A stretch of DNA of 64,000 nt from the NCBI GenBank assembly GCA_035578155.1, contig JAPWDM010000024.1, positions 4,338,961 to 4,402,960 of the forward strand. Direction: 5' to 3'. A program made the translations under genes and the position numbers. The stretch's first letter is position 1. Each line of letters begins with the position of its first letter. This document shows, one piece after another, positions 1-9,540 of this stretch. Under the pieces are notes generated by a model. The model saw only the letters and a list, made by a program, of their open reading frames with translations. It ran no database searches and had not been told where the DNA came from. Source of the stretch: Brachynemurus nebulosus. Its lineage: Eukaryota; Arthropoda; Insecta; Neuroptera; Myrmeleontidae.

Positions 1-460
1 AATGCTTTTGTTCATCAGATCCATTATCTTCGACATTTACCGATTGTAGAATATTATGCGAGTTTTTTAAAGCGTGGAATTTACTTCTGATTGCTTCTGC
101 TGCAGCCATCATACTTTCATCAAAAGTATTCAAGTTTCTTTTAGATAGATCTGTATCATTTTCGTGTTGATTTTGAAATACTGGTGCTTTATCTTCCTTT
201 TCTTCATTTCTTGCTTCAAAACTATATTCGGTTTCATTATCATCATTTTCATCATTAGATTTTGACGATTCACTTTGTCTCCGGTTCTCCGCGCTGTTCA
301 CTTGTGTCCCATTATTTACCGTGGTATATTCAAACTGATTATTTGCGATCTGGTCATTATTGTTTGTTTGATGTTCCTGAGCATGCACTCTTCTTTTCAT
401 ATGACGTAAAAGAGAACTTCTCCGCGAAAATGTCTTGTCACAACGTATACAATTAAACAT
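1..460 (-). CDS. C2H2-finger protein, left-arm copy (partial, runs off window)
   Basis: The start codon is at 460-458 and the frame stays open to base 1, covering about 153 codons. The protein is identical to the N-terminal part of the right-arm gene at 2227-3372. It contains the single zinc finger (C4, C7, H20, H26), a polar Asn/Glu-rich linker and the start of a helical segment. Transcription runs leftward from a mirrored TATA/initiator pair at 533-497. It forms a divergent pair with the right-arm copy, with the minisatellite between them. The C-terminal half lies outside the window, so whether this copy is intact cannot be judged. Confidence 0.75.
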   Translation of the reverse strand, partial: MFNCIRCDKTFSRRSSLLRHMKRRVHAQEHQTNNNDQIANNQFEYTTVNNGTQVNSAENRRQSESSKSNDENDDNETEYSFEARNEEKEDKAPVFQNQHENDTDLSKRNLNTFDESMMAAAEAIRSKFHALKNSHNILQSVNVEDNGSDEQKH

Positions 461-496
461 TTTGATAGATGTGAATAGTTCGATTTGTAACATAAC

Positions 497-533
497 ACTG
501 ATTAGTTTTTTTATATCGACATGATCTTATATA
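497..533 (-). promoter_or_regulatory. Core promoter of left-arm finger gene (TATA box plus TCAGT initiator)
   Basis: On the minus strand a TATATAA box spans 533-527 and an arthropod-type TCAGT initiator spans 501-497, about 32 bp downstream. It is the mirror image of the right-arm promoter. Confidence 0.6.
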
Positions 534-563
534 ATACAACCAGAGCAGAATTGACGTAAAGTA

Positions 564-1197
564 ATGACACCAAAATGCACCAAAGGTGCACCAAATGACA
601 CCAAACTGCCCCAAAGGTGCACCAAATGACACCAAACTGCACCAAATGACACCAAAATGTACCAAAGGTGCACCAAATGACACCAAACTGCACCAAAGGT
701 GCACCAAATGACACCAAACTGCACCAAAGGTGAACCAAATGACACCAAACTGCACCAAAGGTGCACCAAATGACACCAAACTGCACCAAAGGTGCACCAA
801 AATGCACCAAAGGTGCACCAAAATGCACCAAACTGCACCAAAGGTGCACCAAAATGCACCAAAGGTGCACCAAATGACACCAAACTGCACCAAAGGTGCA
901 CCAAATGACACCAAACTGCACCAAATGACACCAAAATGCACCAAAGGTGCACCAAATGACACCAACCTGCACCAAAGGTGCACCAAAATGCACCAAAGGT
1001 GCACCAAAATGCACCAAAATGCACCAAAGGTGCACCAAAATGCACCAAAGGTGCACCAAAATGCACCAAAGGTGCACCAAATGACACCAAACTGCACCAA
1101 AGGTGCACCAAATGACACCAAACTGCACCAAATGACACCAAACTGCACCAAAGGTGCACCAAATGACGCCAAACTGCACCAAATGACGCCAAAATGG
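564..1197. repeat. Minisatellite, left block (CACCAAA orientation)
   Basis: About 60 tandem subunits of 10-11 bp of the type TGCACCAAAGG, TGCACCAAA and TGACACCAAAC, arranged in higher-order groups. The 10-11 bp period matches one helical turn of DNA. Stop codons are rare, so long low-complexity reading frames cross it on both strands; these are not credible genes. The block lies between two divergent finger-gene promoters. Confidence 0.95.
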
Positions 1198-1204
1198 ATC
1201 AGTA

Positions 1205-2123
1205 TGGTGTCATTTGGTGCACCTTTGGTGAAGTTTGGTGTCATTTGGTGCACCTTTGGTGCAGTTTGGTGCATTTTGGTGCACCTTTGGTGCATTTTGG
1301 TGCACCTTTGGTGCATTTTGGTGCATTTTGGTGCACCTTTGGTGCATTTTGGTGCACCTTTGGTGCATTTTGGTGTCATTTGGTGCAGTTTGGTGTCATT
1401 TGGTGCACCTTTGGTGCAGTTTGGTGTCATTTGGTGCACCTTTGGTGCATTTTGGTGCACCTTTGGTGCAGTTTGGTGCATTTTGGTGCACCTTTGGTGC
1501 AGTTTGGTGTCATTTGGTGCACCTTTGGTGCAGTTTGGTGTCATTTGGTTCACCTTTGGTGCAGTTTGGTGTCATTTGGTGCACCTTTGGTGCAGTTTGG
1601 TGCATTTTGGTGCACCTTTGGTGCATTTTGGTGCACCTTTGGTGCATTTTGGTGCACCTTTGGTGCATTTTGGTGCATTTTGGTGCACCTTTGGTGCATT
1701 TTGGTGCACCTTTGGTGCAGGTTGGTGTCATTTGGTGCACCTTTGGTGCATTTTGGTGTCATTTGGTGCAGTTTGGTGTCATTTGGTGCACCTTTGGTGC
1801 AGTTTGGTGTCATTTGGTGCACCTTTGGTGCATTTTGGTGCACCTTTGGTGCAGTTTGGTGCATTTTGGTGCACCTTTGGTGCATTTTGGTGCACCTTTG
1901 GTGCAGTTTGGTGTCATTTGGTGCACCTTTGGTGCAGTTTGGTGTCATTTGGTTCACCTTTGGTGCAGTTTGGTGTCATTTGGTGCACCTTTGGTGCAGT
2001 TTGGTGTCATTTGGTGCACCTTTGGTACATTTTGGTGTCATTTGGTGCAGTTTGGTGTCATTTGGTGCACCTTTGGGGCAGTTTGGTGTCATTTGGTGCA
2101 CCTTTGGTGCATTTTGGTGTCAT
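1205..2123. repeat. Minisatellite, right block (TTTGGTG orientation)
   Basis: About 88 subunits of 10-11 bp (TTTGGTGCACC, TTTGGTGCAG, TTTGGTGTCA, TTTGGTGCAT), the reverse complement of the left block. Subunits contain the self-complementary core GGTGCACC. It ends about 30 bp before the TATA box of the right-arm finger gene. It is about 285 bp longer than the left block. Confidence 0.95.
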
Positions 2124-2153
2124 TACTTTACGTCAATTCTGCTCTGGTTGTAT

Positions 2154-2190
2154 TATATAAGATCATGTCGATATAAAAAAACTAATCAGT
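2154..2190 (+). promoter_or_regulatory. Core promoter of right-arm finger gene (TATA box plus TCAGT initiator)
   Basis: TATATAA at 2154-2160 is followed by TCAGT at 2186-2190. The spacing of about 32 bp is that expected for an arthropod TATA/Inr RNA polymerase II promoter. The start codon at 2227 would leave a 5' UTR of about 40 nt. Confidence 0.65.
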
Positions 2191-2226
2191 GTTATGTTAC
2201 AAATCGAACTATTCACATCTATCAAA

Positions 2227-3372
2227 ATGTTTAATTGTATACGTTGTGACAAGACATTTTCGCGGAGAAGTTCTCTTTTACGTCATATGAAAAGAAGAGT
2301 GCATGCTCAGGAACATCAAACAAACAATAATGACCAGATCGCAAATAATCAGTTTGAATATACCACGGTAAATAATGGGACACAAGTGAACAGCGCGGAG
2401 AACCGGAGACAAAGTGAATCGTCAAAATCTAATGATGAAAATGATGATAATGAAACCGAATATAGTTTTGAAGCAAGAAATGAAGAAAAGGAAGATAAAG
2501 CACCAGTATTTCAAAATCAACACGAAAATGATACAGATCTATCTAAAAGAAACTTGAATACTTTTGATGAAAGTATGATGGCTGCAGCAGAAGCAATCAG
2601 AAGTAAATTCCACGCTTTAAAAAACTCGCATAATATTCTACAATCGGTAAATGTCGAAGATAATGGATCTGATGAACAAAAGCATTTACCATCGGCTGAT
2701 AACTACAAAGAAACAAGTTTTACTCCAAAGATAGCTGGTCTCTTACAAACTGCTCTAGACATATTAATGGTCAAAGAGCTTCAGAACGCATGCGCAAAGG
2801 ATGAAGAACAAGAAGATAAAAATTCGGAAGAAAAGGACCAACCTTCAACATCTAATTCAATAAATGGAGAAGCTAAACGTTTCAAATATGATGATGAAAA
2901 TACTAACCTTCATAATGGCTATTCGAAACCTGTTGATGATGAAGAATATTTTGATGACCCGAACCATTTAGTTGATGAACTAAGAAGTTTAGCGACTCAG
3001 ACGCAAATTGGAGAAGAAATGGTTAATACTATATGTAATTTAATGGAAAGGAGTCATATTATAAATCCCAGCTTTGCGGATTATATCGAAAACGAGAAAA
3101 AACGAAGCCATTTTAATAATTTAAAGGAAAGTGACATTGGAAAGCGGATTATCTCAATAACCAGGGAATTGGAAAAGCATGATATTATTGAACCAGTGCT
3201 AAAGTATATATCAAATGATGACGAAGACAGCGATGAAAAAACATCTGCTAGCGACAACGAAGATACTGCGAGCGAAGGAGAAGCTGATGATGACGAGAAT
3301 ATGGTCGTCAACGATGGTAATGAAAAAATTTCGGGTTTAGGGTTATACTTACGACCCTATAGAAGATATTAA
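2227..3372 (+). CDS. Single-C2H2-finger acidic protein, 381 aa (element-associated family)
   Basis: The start at 2227 is chosen because it begins directly at the zinc finger and lies downstream of the initiator; a 2194 start would add only 11 residues. Residues 4-26 form one C2H2 finger (C4, C7, H20, H26; spacing CX2CX12HX5H). A polar Asn/Glu-rich linker follows, then a helical block containing AAAEAIRSKFHALKN, then LLQTALDILMVKE. Two related helical repeats come next (starting DELRSLATQTQIGEE and NNLKESDIGKRI, each ending in I-I-x-P). The C-terminal quarter is Asp/Glu-rich. It is paralogous along its length to the ORF at 56774-57757 inside the Polinton-like element. The finger implies DNA binding; the adjacent phased array is the obvious candidate target, but that is inference. 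The specific family is not recognised. Confidence 0.8.
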   Translation: MFNCIRCDKTFSRRSSLLRHMKRRVHAQEHQTNNNDQIANNQFEYTTVNNGTQVNSAENRRQSESSKSNDENDDNETEYSFEARNEEKEDKAPVFQNQHENDTDLSKRNLNTFDESMMAAAEAIRSKFHALKNSHNILQSVNVEDNGSDEQKHLPSADNYKETSFTPKIAGLLQTALDILMVKELQNACAKDEEQEDKNSEEKDQPSTSNSINGEAKRFKYDDENTNLHNGYSKPVDDEEYFDDPNHLVDELRSLATQTQIGEEMVNTICNLMERSHIINPSFADYIENEKKRSHFNNLKESDIGKRIISITRELEKHDIIEPVLKYISNDDEDSDEKTSASDNEDTASEGEADDDENMVVNDGNEKISGLGLYLRPYRRY

Positions 3373-5504
3373 AATAAGCTATCAACATTTAATAAGTTGT
3401 TAAAAAAATCTTTGTAACTTTTCCAATAGCTGTACGTTAATTATTTTAAAATTATGTGAGTGTTGTTATTTCTTACATACCATAGTCCTTAAGCAATTTT
3501 AGTAATTCGTTAAAAAAGATCACCGAAATGATTGTTCTTACAACGAACTATGTAATGTGTATTTTCTAAGCTATTAAAATAGGTAATGTTTTTGCTTGCT
3601 CCTGAATATAGGCAATTAAATCGCATTGCTCCATTGACGTTCTGACACAATAGAACGTATGTGCAAACTATGTAATTCTTGCCAATAAGTATTCACCCAT
3701 ATTATTAATGATTTGTTAATAAATAAAGTATCGTTTGAACAGTAATGATGTAAAACTGCTGAGCAGGAAAGGGTTAATTAATTGAATGCAGCTTAACTCC
3801 GGAAAAAAAAAATAAAATTTCGTAATCCAAAATTAAAGTTTTCATCCGCTCTTTAAAAATTATGAGAGTTATTTACTGTCCACCCTATATATACGCATTT
3901 ATTCTTATGATATAAAACTACATTTTCAATTCGTTTGCTTAGAAATATTTGTCTGTGACTGATAATTTTTAGGTGTTTTTACAAAATTAAACTGCAAAAA
4001 AATAGTTTAAATGTATTTCACTGTCTATAAAATCATAAATTTTTTTTCTCTATCATCAATAAATTAACAAACAAAAAATACTTATTCAATACCTACCTAG
4101 CTTGCTATAACTATTGTTTATGGTAGAAAATATTGCGGGAAATATATAAACATAATAAGTTTCAGCGAAGTAAGAACATACAAATTTAACATGGGAAAAA
4201 ATTGTTGAGATCAGAGCATGCTTGTCTTTTATGGGTATCGTTTTATATAGGCATCGATAGTTACTAAAATTTTCTTTAATTGCAAAAAGGTAAATTTGAA
4301 AACAAAACAATAGGTACCTAATTTTCTACTAAGCAGTACTATTTGTTAATAAATATTTCAACATTAGATTAATATTTATTTATAGTTATCTTAATAAATT
4401 TACTGCTATTGTCTTTTATTGACTTCTGAATATTATTTTGACGCGATATTATTTAAAATTTTGCTAAATTTTTTAATAAATAAAACACATTTTTATAAAT
4501 TATAATAATATACAATATATTGGAGTATGATAATATGAGAAAAAAAACGCTTATTTAGCATTGATAAAATAATTTCGTATTTAAGATGAATTGCTATTAC
4601 TACCGTCTTTCACAAAAACTAGGGGTCACTTAATACCTATAGATATATTTAACTAATTTTTTAAACAATAGCAAGTAATAAATTTTTTGATAAAAATAGC
4701 TATAAATTTTTTAGATAAGTTATAAAATATTAAAAGAAAAATTTTCTTAAAATATATGGAACATTGTGCTATTAATTTAAGACTAAAAAATATTATGAGG
4801 AGAAATTAATGTTTCAAAACTGTTTTAAATTCTTGATATTACATATTCAGTTTTAAAAATATTAAGAAATATGATTTTTTTACAATATATTGATATTGTA
4901 AAAAAATATGTTTTTTAACGGTGTAGGAACCCGTACTTTTAACAGAGTACTGTATAGATCATACAAGTTTTATATATCGATTTTTTATTTTTGTACCGTA
5001 TAAATGTAACTAATTGTGTATTATCATTTTATCATACACAAATTAAAATAAAAATACATCTACAGAATAATACATTTTTCTAAAAATTACAAGCTAGCAA
5101 AAATCTACCTATGAATACAAACTAACTTTTTCTACTGTTTAAGGTATAATATTAAAAATTAATTTGATTTATTTTTATGTAGGGATGGGTGTGAATAAAA
5201 AGATCGGTTTTTCTTTTAAAAAATGTTTTATTAAGTATAGATTAAAAAAAAAGAAAAAAACAGGTACATTATTAAAAATTTATTAACTGGCGAAATACAA
5301 TAATCACTTTTTATTATGTAAACATGATTTTTTACGAAAATACTGAATTTTTTGTTATTTAATTTTAGAAACAGAAAATACAAAATATAATAAATACAAA
5401 ATTTACTGAACATATCAAATAAAGTTTATAACATATTGCTGTCGTTTGTTGTCAGTTGTATTTGTCTTTGAGTTATTAATATAGAATTTCGAAGATTGAA
5501 TTTG
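3373..5504. other. AT-rich stretch without a recognisable gene
   Basis: The finger gene's 3' region holds AATAAA-type signals near 3720 that could serve polyadenylation. Beyond that only short chance ORFs occur. No tandem array, TIR pair or conserved domain was seen. Confidence 0.5.
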
Positions 5505-5894
5505 TTACTCTTCATTAGGTCCTAAATTATTACCATTAATTTCACTCTCGTCACTTATAAACCCTGAGTTACTGCTGTTTTCATCCTCACCACTCACAAA
5601 TCCTAAATCACTTTCACTTTCACTTATAGAGTCTTCATCTCTATCAATTTCCTCCCACCTTCGACGTAAATACAATATTATCACTAAATCAGCGTCAGTA
5701 TATCGACGCCTTAATTGCTCGATTGTAAGTTCACGATCATAATATTCATGCCATATACGTCTTTGCATCGTAATACTCACATCTAATCTGCTGTCTATAT
5801 ATATATTTTCGATAGCGCTGGAAAAGGAATAAATTGATTCAAAGGAATCCTCGGAATCGATGGAGTCGTTATCACTTAAATCGTTAACGTTCAT
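5505..5894 (-). CDS. Small acidic Ser/Glu/Asp-rich protein, 129 aa, function unknown
   Basis: The ATG lies at 5894-5892. The protein has acidic serine-rich ends (N-terminal run of NDLSDNDSIDSEDSFE type; C-terminal ESESD and DESE stretches). A basic/hydrophobic centre carries HEYYDRELTIEQLRRR followed by a DLVIILYLRRRW segment. No signal peptide or known domain was recognised. A well-formed intron lies just upstream in the 5' UTR (5971-5906), which supports a transcribed gene on this strand. It may belong to the same mobile unit as the finger gene at 2227 or be a host gene; the sequence does not decide. Confidence 0.5.
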   Translation of the reverse strand: MNVNDLSDNDSIDSEDSFESIYSFSSAIENIYIDSRLDVSITMQRRIWHEYYDRELTIEQLRRRYTDADLVIILYLRRRWEEIDRDEDSISESESDLGFVSGEDENSSNSGFISDESEINGNNLGPNEE

Positions 5895-5905
5895 TTTAGT
5901 GCTAC

Positions 5906-5971
5906 CTGAAAAGATTTTATAACATTATTTTCAGTCAAAAAAAAAATTTATATTAGCTGAATTCTACTTAC
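5906..5971 (-). other. Putative 5'-UTR intron (66 nt) of the acidic ORF
   Basis: On the minus strand a strong donor G|GTAAGT at 5971-5966 pairs with an acceptor TTTTCAG ending at 5906. The start codon lies 11 nt beyond the acceptor. The length is typical of short insect introns. Confidence 0.5.
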
Positions 5972-7045
5972 CACCAAATAAAGTAGTATCTATTTTTTAT
6001 TAATTCTTTACAGGCTAATATTATTTTCTGATTGAGTAATACTATATAACAATACTAAAATAATTCAAAATAACAATTAAAAAAACTAACCTATGCAGTT
6101 AATACAAAAAATATTTAAAACTATACTAAATATTAACATACGACTAGGTCGATACAAAATCTTGTAAAAAATGATTAAGTTGAAAAAACCGAAATCAGTA
6201 TATAAATTAGTTCGCTATATAAAGATCGGAGGAAATAAAATGATATTCTCATATAGAAATTGCTGAGCCTGCATAAACAAGTACGTTGGAATTTTTTTCG
6301 TTAAAGAGAATACTATACCTACCATTGCATAAAATTATAACATATGTAATTAAAAAATATGTCTTGCGACTGTATTGCCATATGTAATACATTGAACGTA
6401 AAATTCTATTACTGTGCTAACATATGATTATCAATCCACAACATTTCGCGGCCAAGGACATTTAGTCTGCTTACATTAGAACAAATAAAATATTTTAATA
6501 ACACATATATACGTACTAATGCACCGTAACATCTCGCGTCCTTTGGAATCGAAGTAGTAGCAATATGAGCATTTCGGGGCCACCTCCCCACCTCCCGATT
6601 TTTTGAGCGATTCACTAACTGAAATTGACAACTTTTACTATAATTAACCCTTCTTGTAACTTGATCTCAGGGAAAACTCAACAGACTGCATCACTCATTC
6701 TGATGAAAGTTAGGTGTATGTACTCTGTATGTAACACCTCTCAAAGAGTATGCTATATATATATGTACGTATACACGAAGGGTATGCTATACGTATCTTA
6801 ATCCTTACAGGATTGGCTTAGAACCGGCCAAAACCCACTACTCATACAAATCAACATTCATTGTCAGCTATAAAAAAATATTTATATTATACCTAGGTAT
6901 ATTAATATTACACACTGCAGTAGGCTTGATCTGTTGCAGCAGGTAATACAAAAAAGTCAGTGTTATATATTATAATTTATACAATTATAACTTTATAAGT
7001 ACGCAAGATATTACCCGATACAAGCAAAGTGGGAACGTCGAGTTA
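5972..7045. other. Intergenic AT-rich sequence
   Basis: No gene, TIR pair or array recognised. A short (TA)n tract occurs near 6755. Confidence 0.4.
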
Positions 7046-7240
7046 TAAGAACAGTAGGGTAGTGTCGTGTAAGACGGCGCACTTAACATTTATGTGGCTA
7101 TAAAAAATAACGGAAAATGTTATAGAAGTAAATTGTATTTATTCTAATACACTAATGATTACTTAACGCTGTGATAAAAGATTTTTATTATAAACTCAAT
7201 ATCGATCGAGTTATTAAAAAAAATTCACAAAATGGGGAAT

Positions 7241-7276
7241 GCGCACTCTTACACGACCGGTCGTGTAAGAGTGTGC
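7241..7276. repeat. 36-bp near-perfect palindrome
   Basis: The two 18-bp halves are reverse complements with one mismatch, centred on ACCGGT. The half-site CGTGTAAGAGTG resembles the terminal motif of the surrounding candidate element, so this may be a junction of two element ends. Confidence 0.7.
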
Positions 7277-7559
7277 ATTGAGGTCGGTAAAATGGCGCAC
7301 TTATTTAAAGGCTTGGAACTCAGCACAAATCACATTTAAACAATCCCGCACCTACGTAACAGGAGAATTTCTTATGTCAGCACTTCTTCAGCATATTTTT
7401 TGTTATTCTAAACTTTGATCGTAAGTAACGGTAGTTCGTAGTCAAAAAATAACGAAATTTTTGAAGGTTTAAGTGAAACAACTTATGGGTATTCCAAACG
7501 AGTAGAAGAGTTAAGACAGTGCTACGACACACTACGTCGTCAAAAGAATAGGAATACCT

Positions 7560-7715
7560 TGACCTAAGGTGTACTCACACTTTCGACGCCGTACCATACT
7601 TAAAGCTATAGTACACTGCCGTGTCAAAATTGTGGGTAAACCTCGAGCCAGGGTGCCCCATACTTTTGACGACGTAGTGTGCCGCTGTACTGTCATAGCT
7701 CTTTTACTCAAACGT
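7560..7715. repeat. Diverged fragment resembling the Polinton-like TIR
   Basis: Blocks such as TTTCGACGCCGTACCATACTT and TACACTGCCGTGTCAAAA match the repeated units inside the terminal inverted repeats at 53.5-53.9 kb (ACGCCGTACTGTACTT; TACACTGCCGTGTCAAAA). It appears to be an old remnant of the same family. Confidence 0.45.
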
Positions 7716-9063
7716 ATTGCGATTTTTAAAACCTACTTTTCGTTATCGAAACTTATCGATACCAAATTGCTTATCATAAATTGATTAAAACTGATTAATT
7801 TAGGCTCCATTAGTCCAATTAATTGGGTCAGCAATAACACATTTTTAAAAAAATTATTTTTGGTAACTTTTCGTAATGGAAAACTTATGATCCTAATATC
7901 TCATGAACGATACGTCGTAGCGAAAAAATAATGAAATTTTTGAAGGCTTAAGCGAAGCAAATTTTGGGAATTTCAAACACTTTGGGACTAATAAAATATA
8001 GTTTTCGTTATCGAAAATTATCGATATCGAATTATTTTTTATAAATTGATTATAACTGGTTAATTTTAGGCTCCACTACTCTCAGTGATTTTATTAATAA
8101 TAGGATATTTAACAAAAAATTACTTTTCGTTATCGTTAGTTTTCGTAATCGTAAACTTTTGATGTAGGAATTCGGGTTACCTGAATTTACATTGTACAAA
8201 ATTTGCTGAATAGAATTCCTTAGAAAAGTTAAAGAAAAACATGATAATAGAAACTGTCATGTAAGAATATTTACGCCATCTTACACGCCTTTGTACTGCG
8301 CTATCTTATACGTCTGCCTATTATCAACAAAATCATCCTGTGGGAACCATGCACGCGTATTAACACAAACTAAAGTGATCGGAACTAGTTCGTGACTAAC
8401 TTTACTAGCCACAGAATCATTCATAACTTTTAACTTGTTTCGACATAAACCGTAGTAACATATTCAAATTCGAGAAAAATAACATCAAATCGTAATAAAA
8501 ATTTTAAACTTGTCTAGAATATTGGATTTATGTCGTAAACTAATATTTTTGGGTGGCAATTATGGATACCCGAACATTTCAAAACGCGATTAAAGTTTGT
8601 TACAAATTTCGTTCCTGTTTCGAGAAAACAGGAGTGCGCACTCTTACGGATCGCGCCATCTTACGCGACCCTAAACTAGATAATGATTTCTTCATTCTTT
8701 TTACTTAAGTCTTTGTAGAATGTATTTTACTTAAAGTGAATATCATAGAATTCAGAAACTGACATCTGAAATAATTTTAAAAAAATTATTACATGTTCGA
8801 AATATTAGCTTAAGAGTGTTCAATCAAAAATCTCCAAAAACAACGTTTACTAGAAACAATTTTGAGGCTTTATTTTAACTTAAAAAATTAAAATAAAAAC
8901 ATAATTCGGTAGAAAAAAGACTGTAATTTTTCGGATGGTCATTGATTTTTAAAAGTTAAATCATTTTAATTACAAAAAATTGCTCTAAACATCATCATTT
9001 TTGAAATAGTAGAAACAAAACTGAAGCTTTAGTATTTACTTAAAAAATTTAATTCTTTTTTTA

Positions 9064-9112
9064 AATACCCCTGTCGCAGCATCTGCATAACATAGCGAAT
9101 TTCCAAATTTTG
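9064..9112. repeat. Fragment of the 43-kb hairpin repeat
   Basis: The segment from TACCCCTGTCGCAGCAT to CATAGCGAATTTCC matches the unit repeated at 42.98-44.28 kb almost exactly, apart from a one-base difference. No other part of that repeat is present here. Confidence 0.7.
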
Positions 9113-9129
9113 GGGACTGGCGGATCTCA

Positions 9130-9540
9130 TCTAAGAACTGTACCTATTTAAAATAGTTTAGCTTTCTAAGAGTAAAAGATTTTTTAAAATCGGCTGGGTA
9201 ATTAGTTTTGATATTTTTGGGACCCAAGAACCCGAACGGACTTTGTGCAGCATAGTTGTATCCATCTAAAATAATTTAGTTCTCTAACAGTGAAAAAATT
9301 TTCAAAATCGGTCGGTTAGTTTATTTTTTATAATAATGGAAACAGTAAACCCTGGCGGAAATCATACAACATAACTTTTATTCATCTAAAATAATTTTAG
9401 TAAAAAGTTTATCCTAACAGTAAATAACGGGTCCTAGAGATCTCATATAACTTATGGTAGTCCGTAAGGTTCTTGTGGACATCATTTAATTACTTAATGA
9501 ATTCAAATACTTTAACTTACTAACGGTGAAAAAATTTTCA
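9130..9540. repeat. Diverged copies of a roughly 119-bp tandem repeat family
   Basis: The recurring signature TCTAACAGTGAAAAAATTTT followed by CAAAATCGG, preceded by ATCTAAAATA and CCTGGCGG motifs, also occurs in three better-kept tandem copies at 52730-53095. It is non-coding. Confidence 0.6.

Larger units (their letters stand above)
1..2686. repeat. Large near-perfect inverted repeat (palindrome) carrying head-to-head finger genes
   Basis: Base 1 pairs with 2686 and the arms stay in register (coordinates sum to 2687) through the finger-gene copies, the promoters and deep into the minisatellite. Rare variant repeat units are shared at mirror positions: a GCCCC unit at 608-612 mirrors GGGGC at 2075-2079, and a CCTG unit near 965 mirrors CAGG near 1722. 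Symmetry holds to about 1075/1612. Inside that, the repeat orientation flips at about 1197-1205 rather than at the centre (1343), so the right-hand array is about 290 bp longer. The left arm continues beyond the window. A real palindromic duplication and an assembly artefact are both possible. Confidence 0.93.
7046..8683. mobile_element. Candidate degenerate TIR element
   Basis: The left end carries AGGGT...GTGTAAGAcGGCGCA (about 7047-7080). The reverse complement of the right end (about 8655-8683) carries AGGGTcgcGTAAGAtGGCGC. Related motifs (CGCCATCTTACACG) recur near 8272 and 8305. Two diverged copies of an internal block lie at about 7430-7800 and 7900-8090. No transposase ORF remains. 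Clear target-site duplications were not found, so the ends are provisional. Confidence 0.4.

Noticed and set aside
453..2160. Long open frames (up to 476 codons) across the first minisatellite
   Set aside because: They exist on both strands and in several frames, encode Leu/Val/Trp/Cys or Thr/Lys/Gln tandem peptides, and follow from a repeat that lacks stop codons. The same sequence is better explained as an array.
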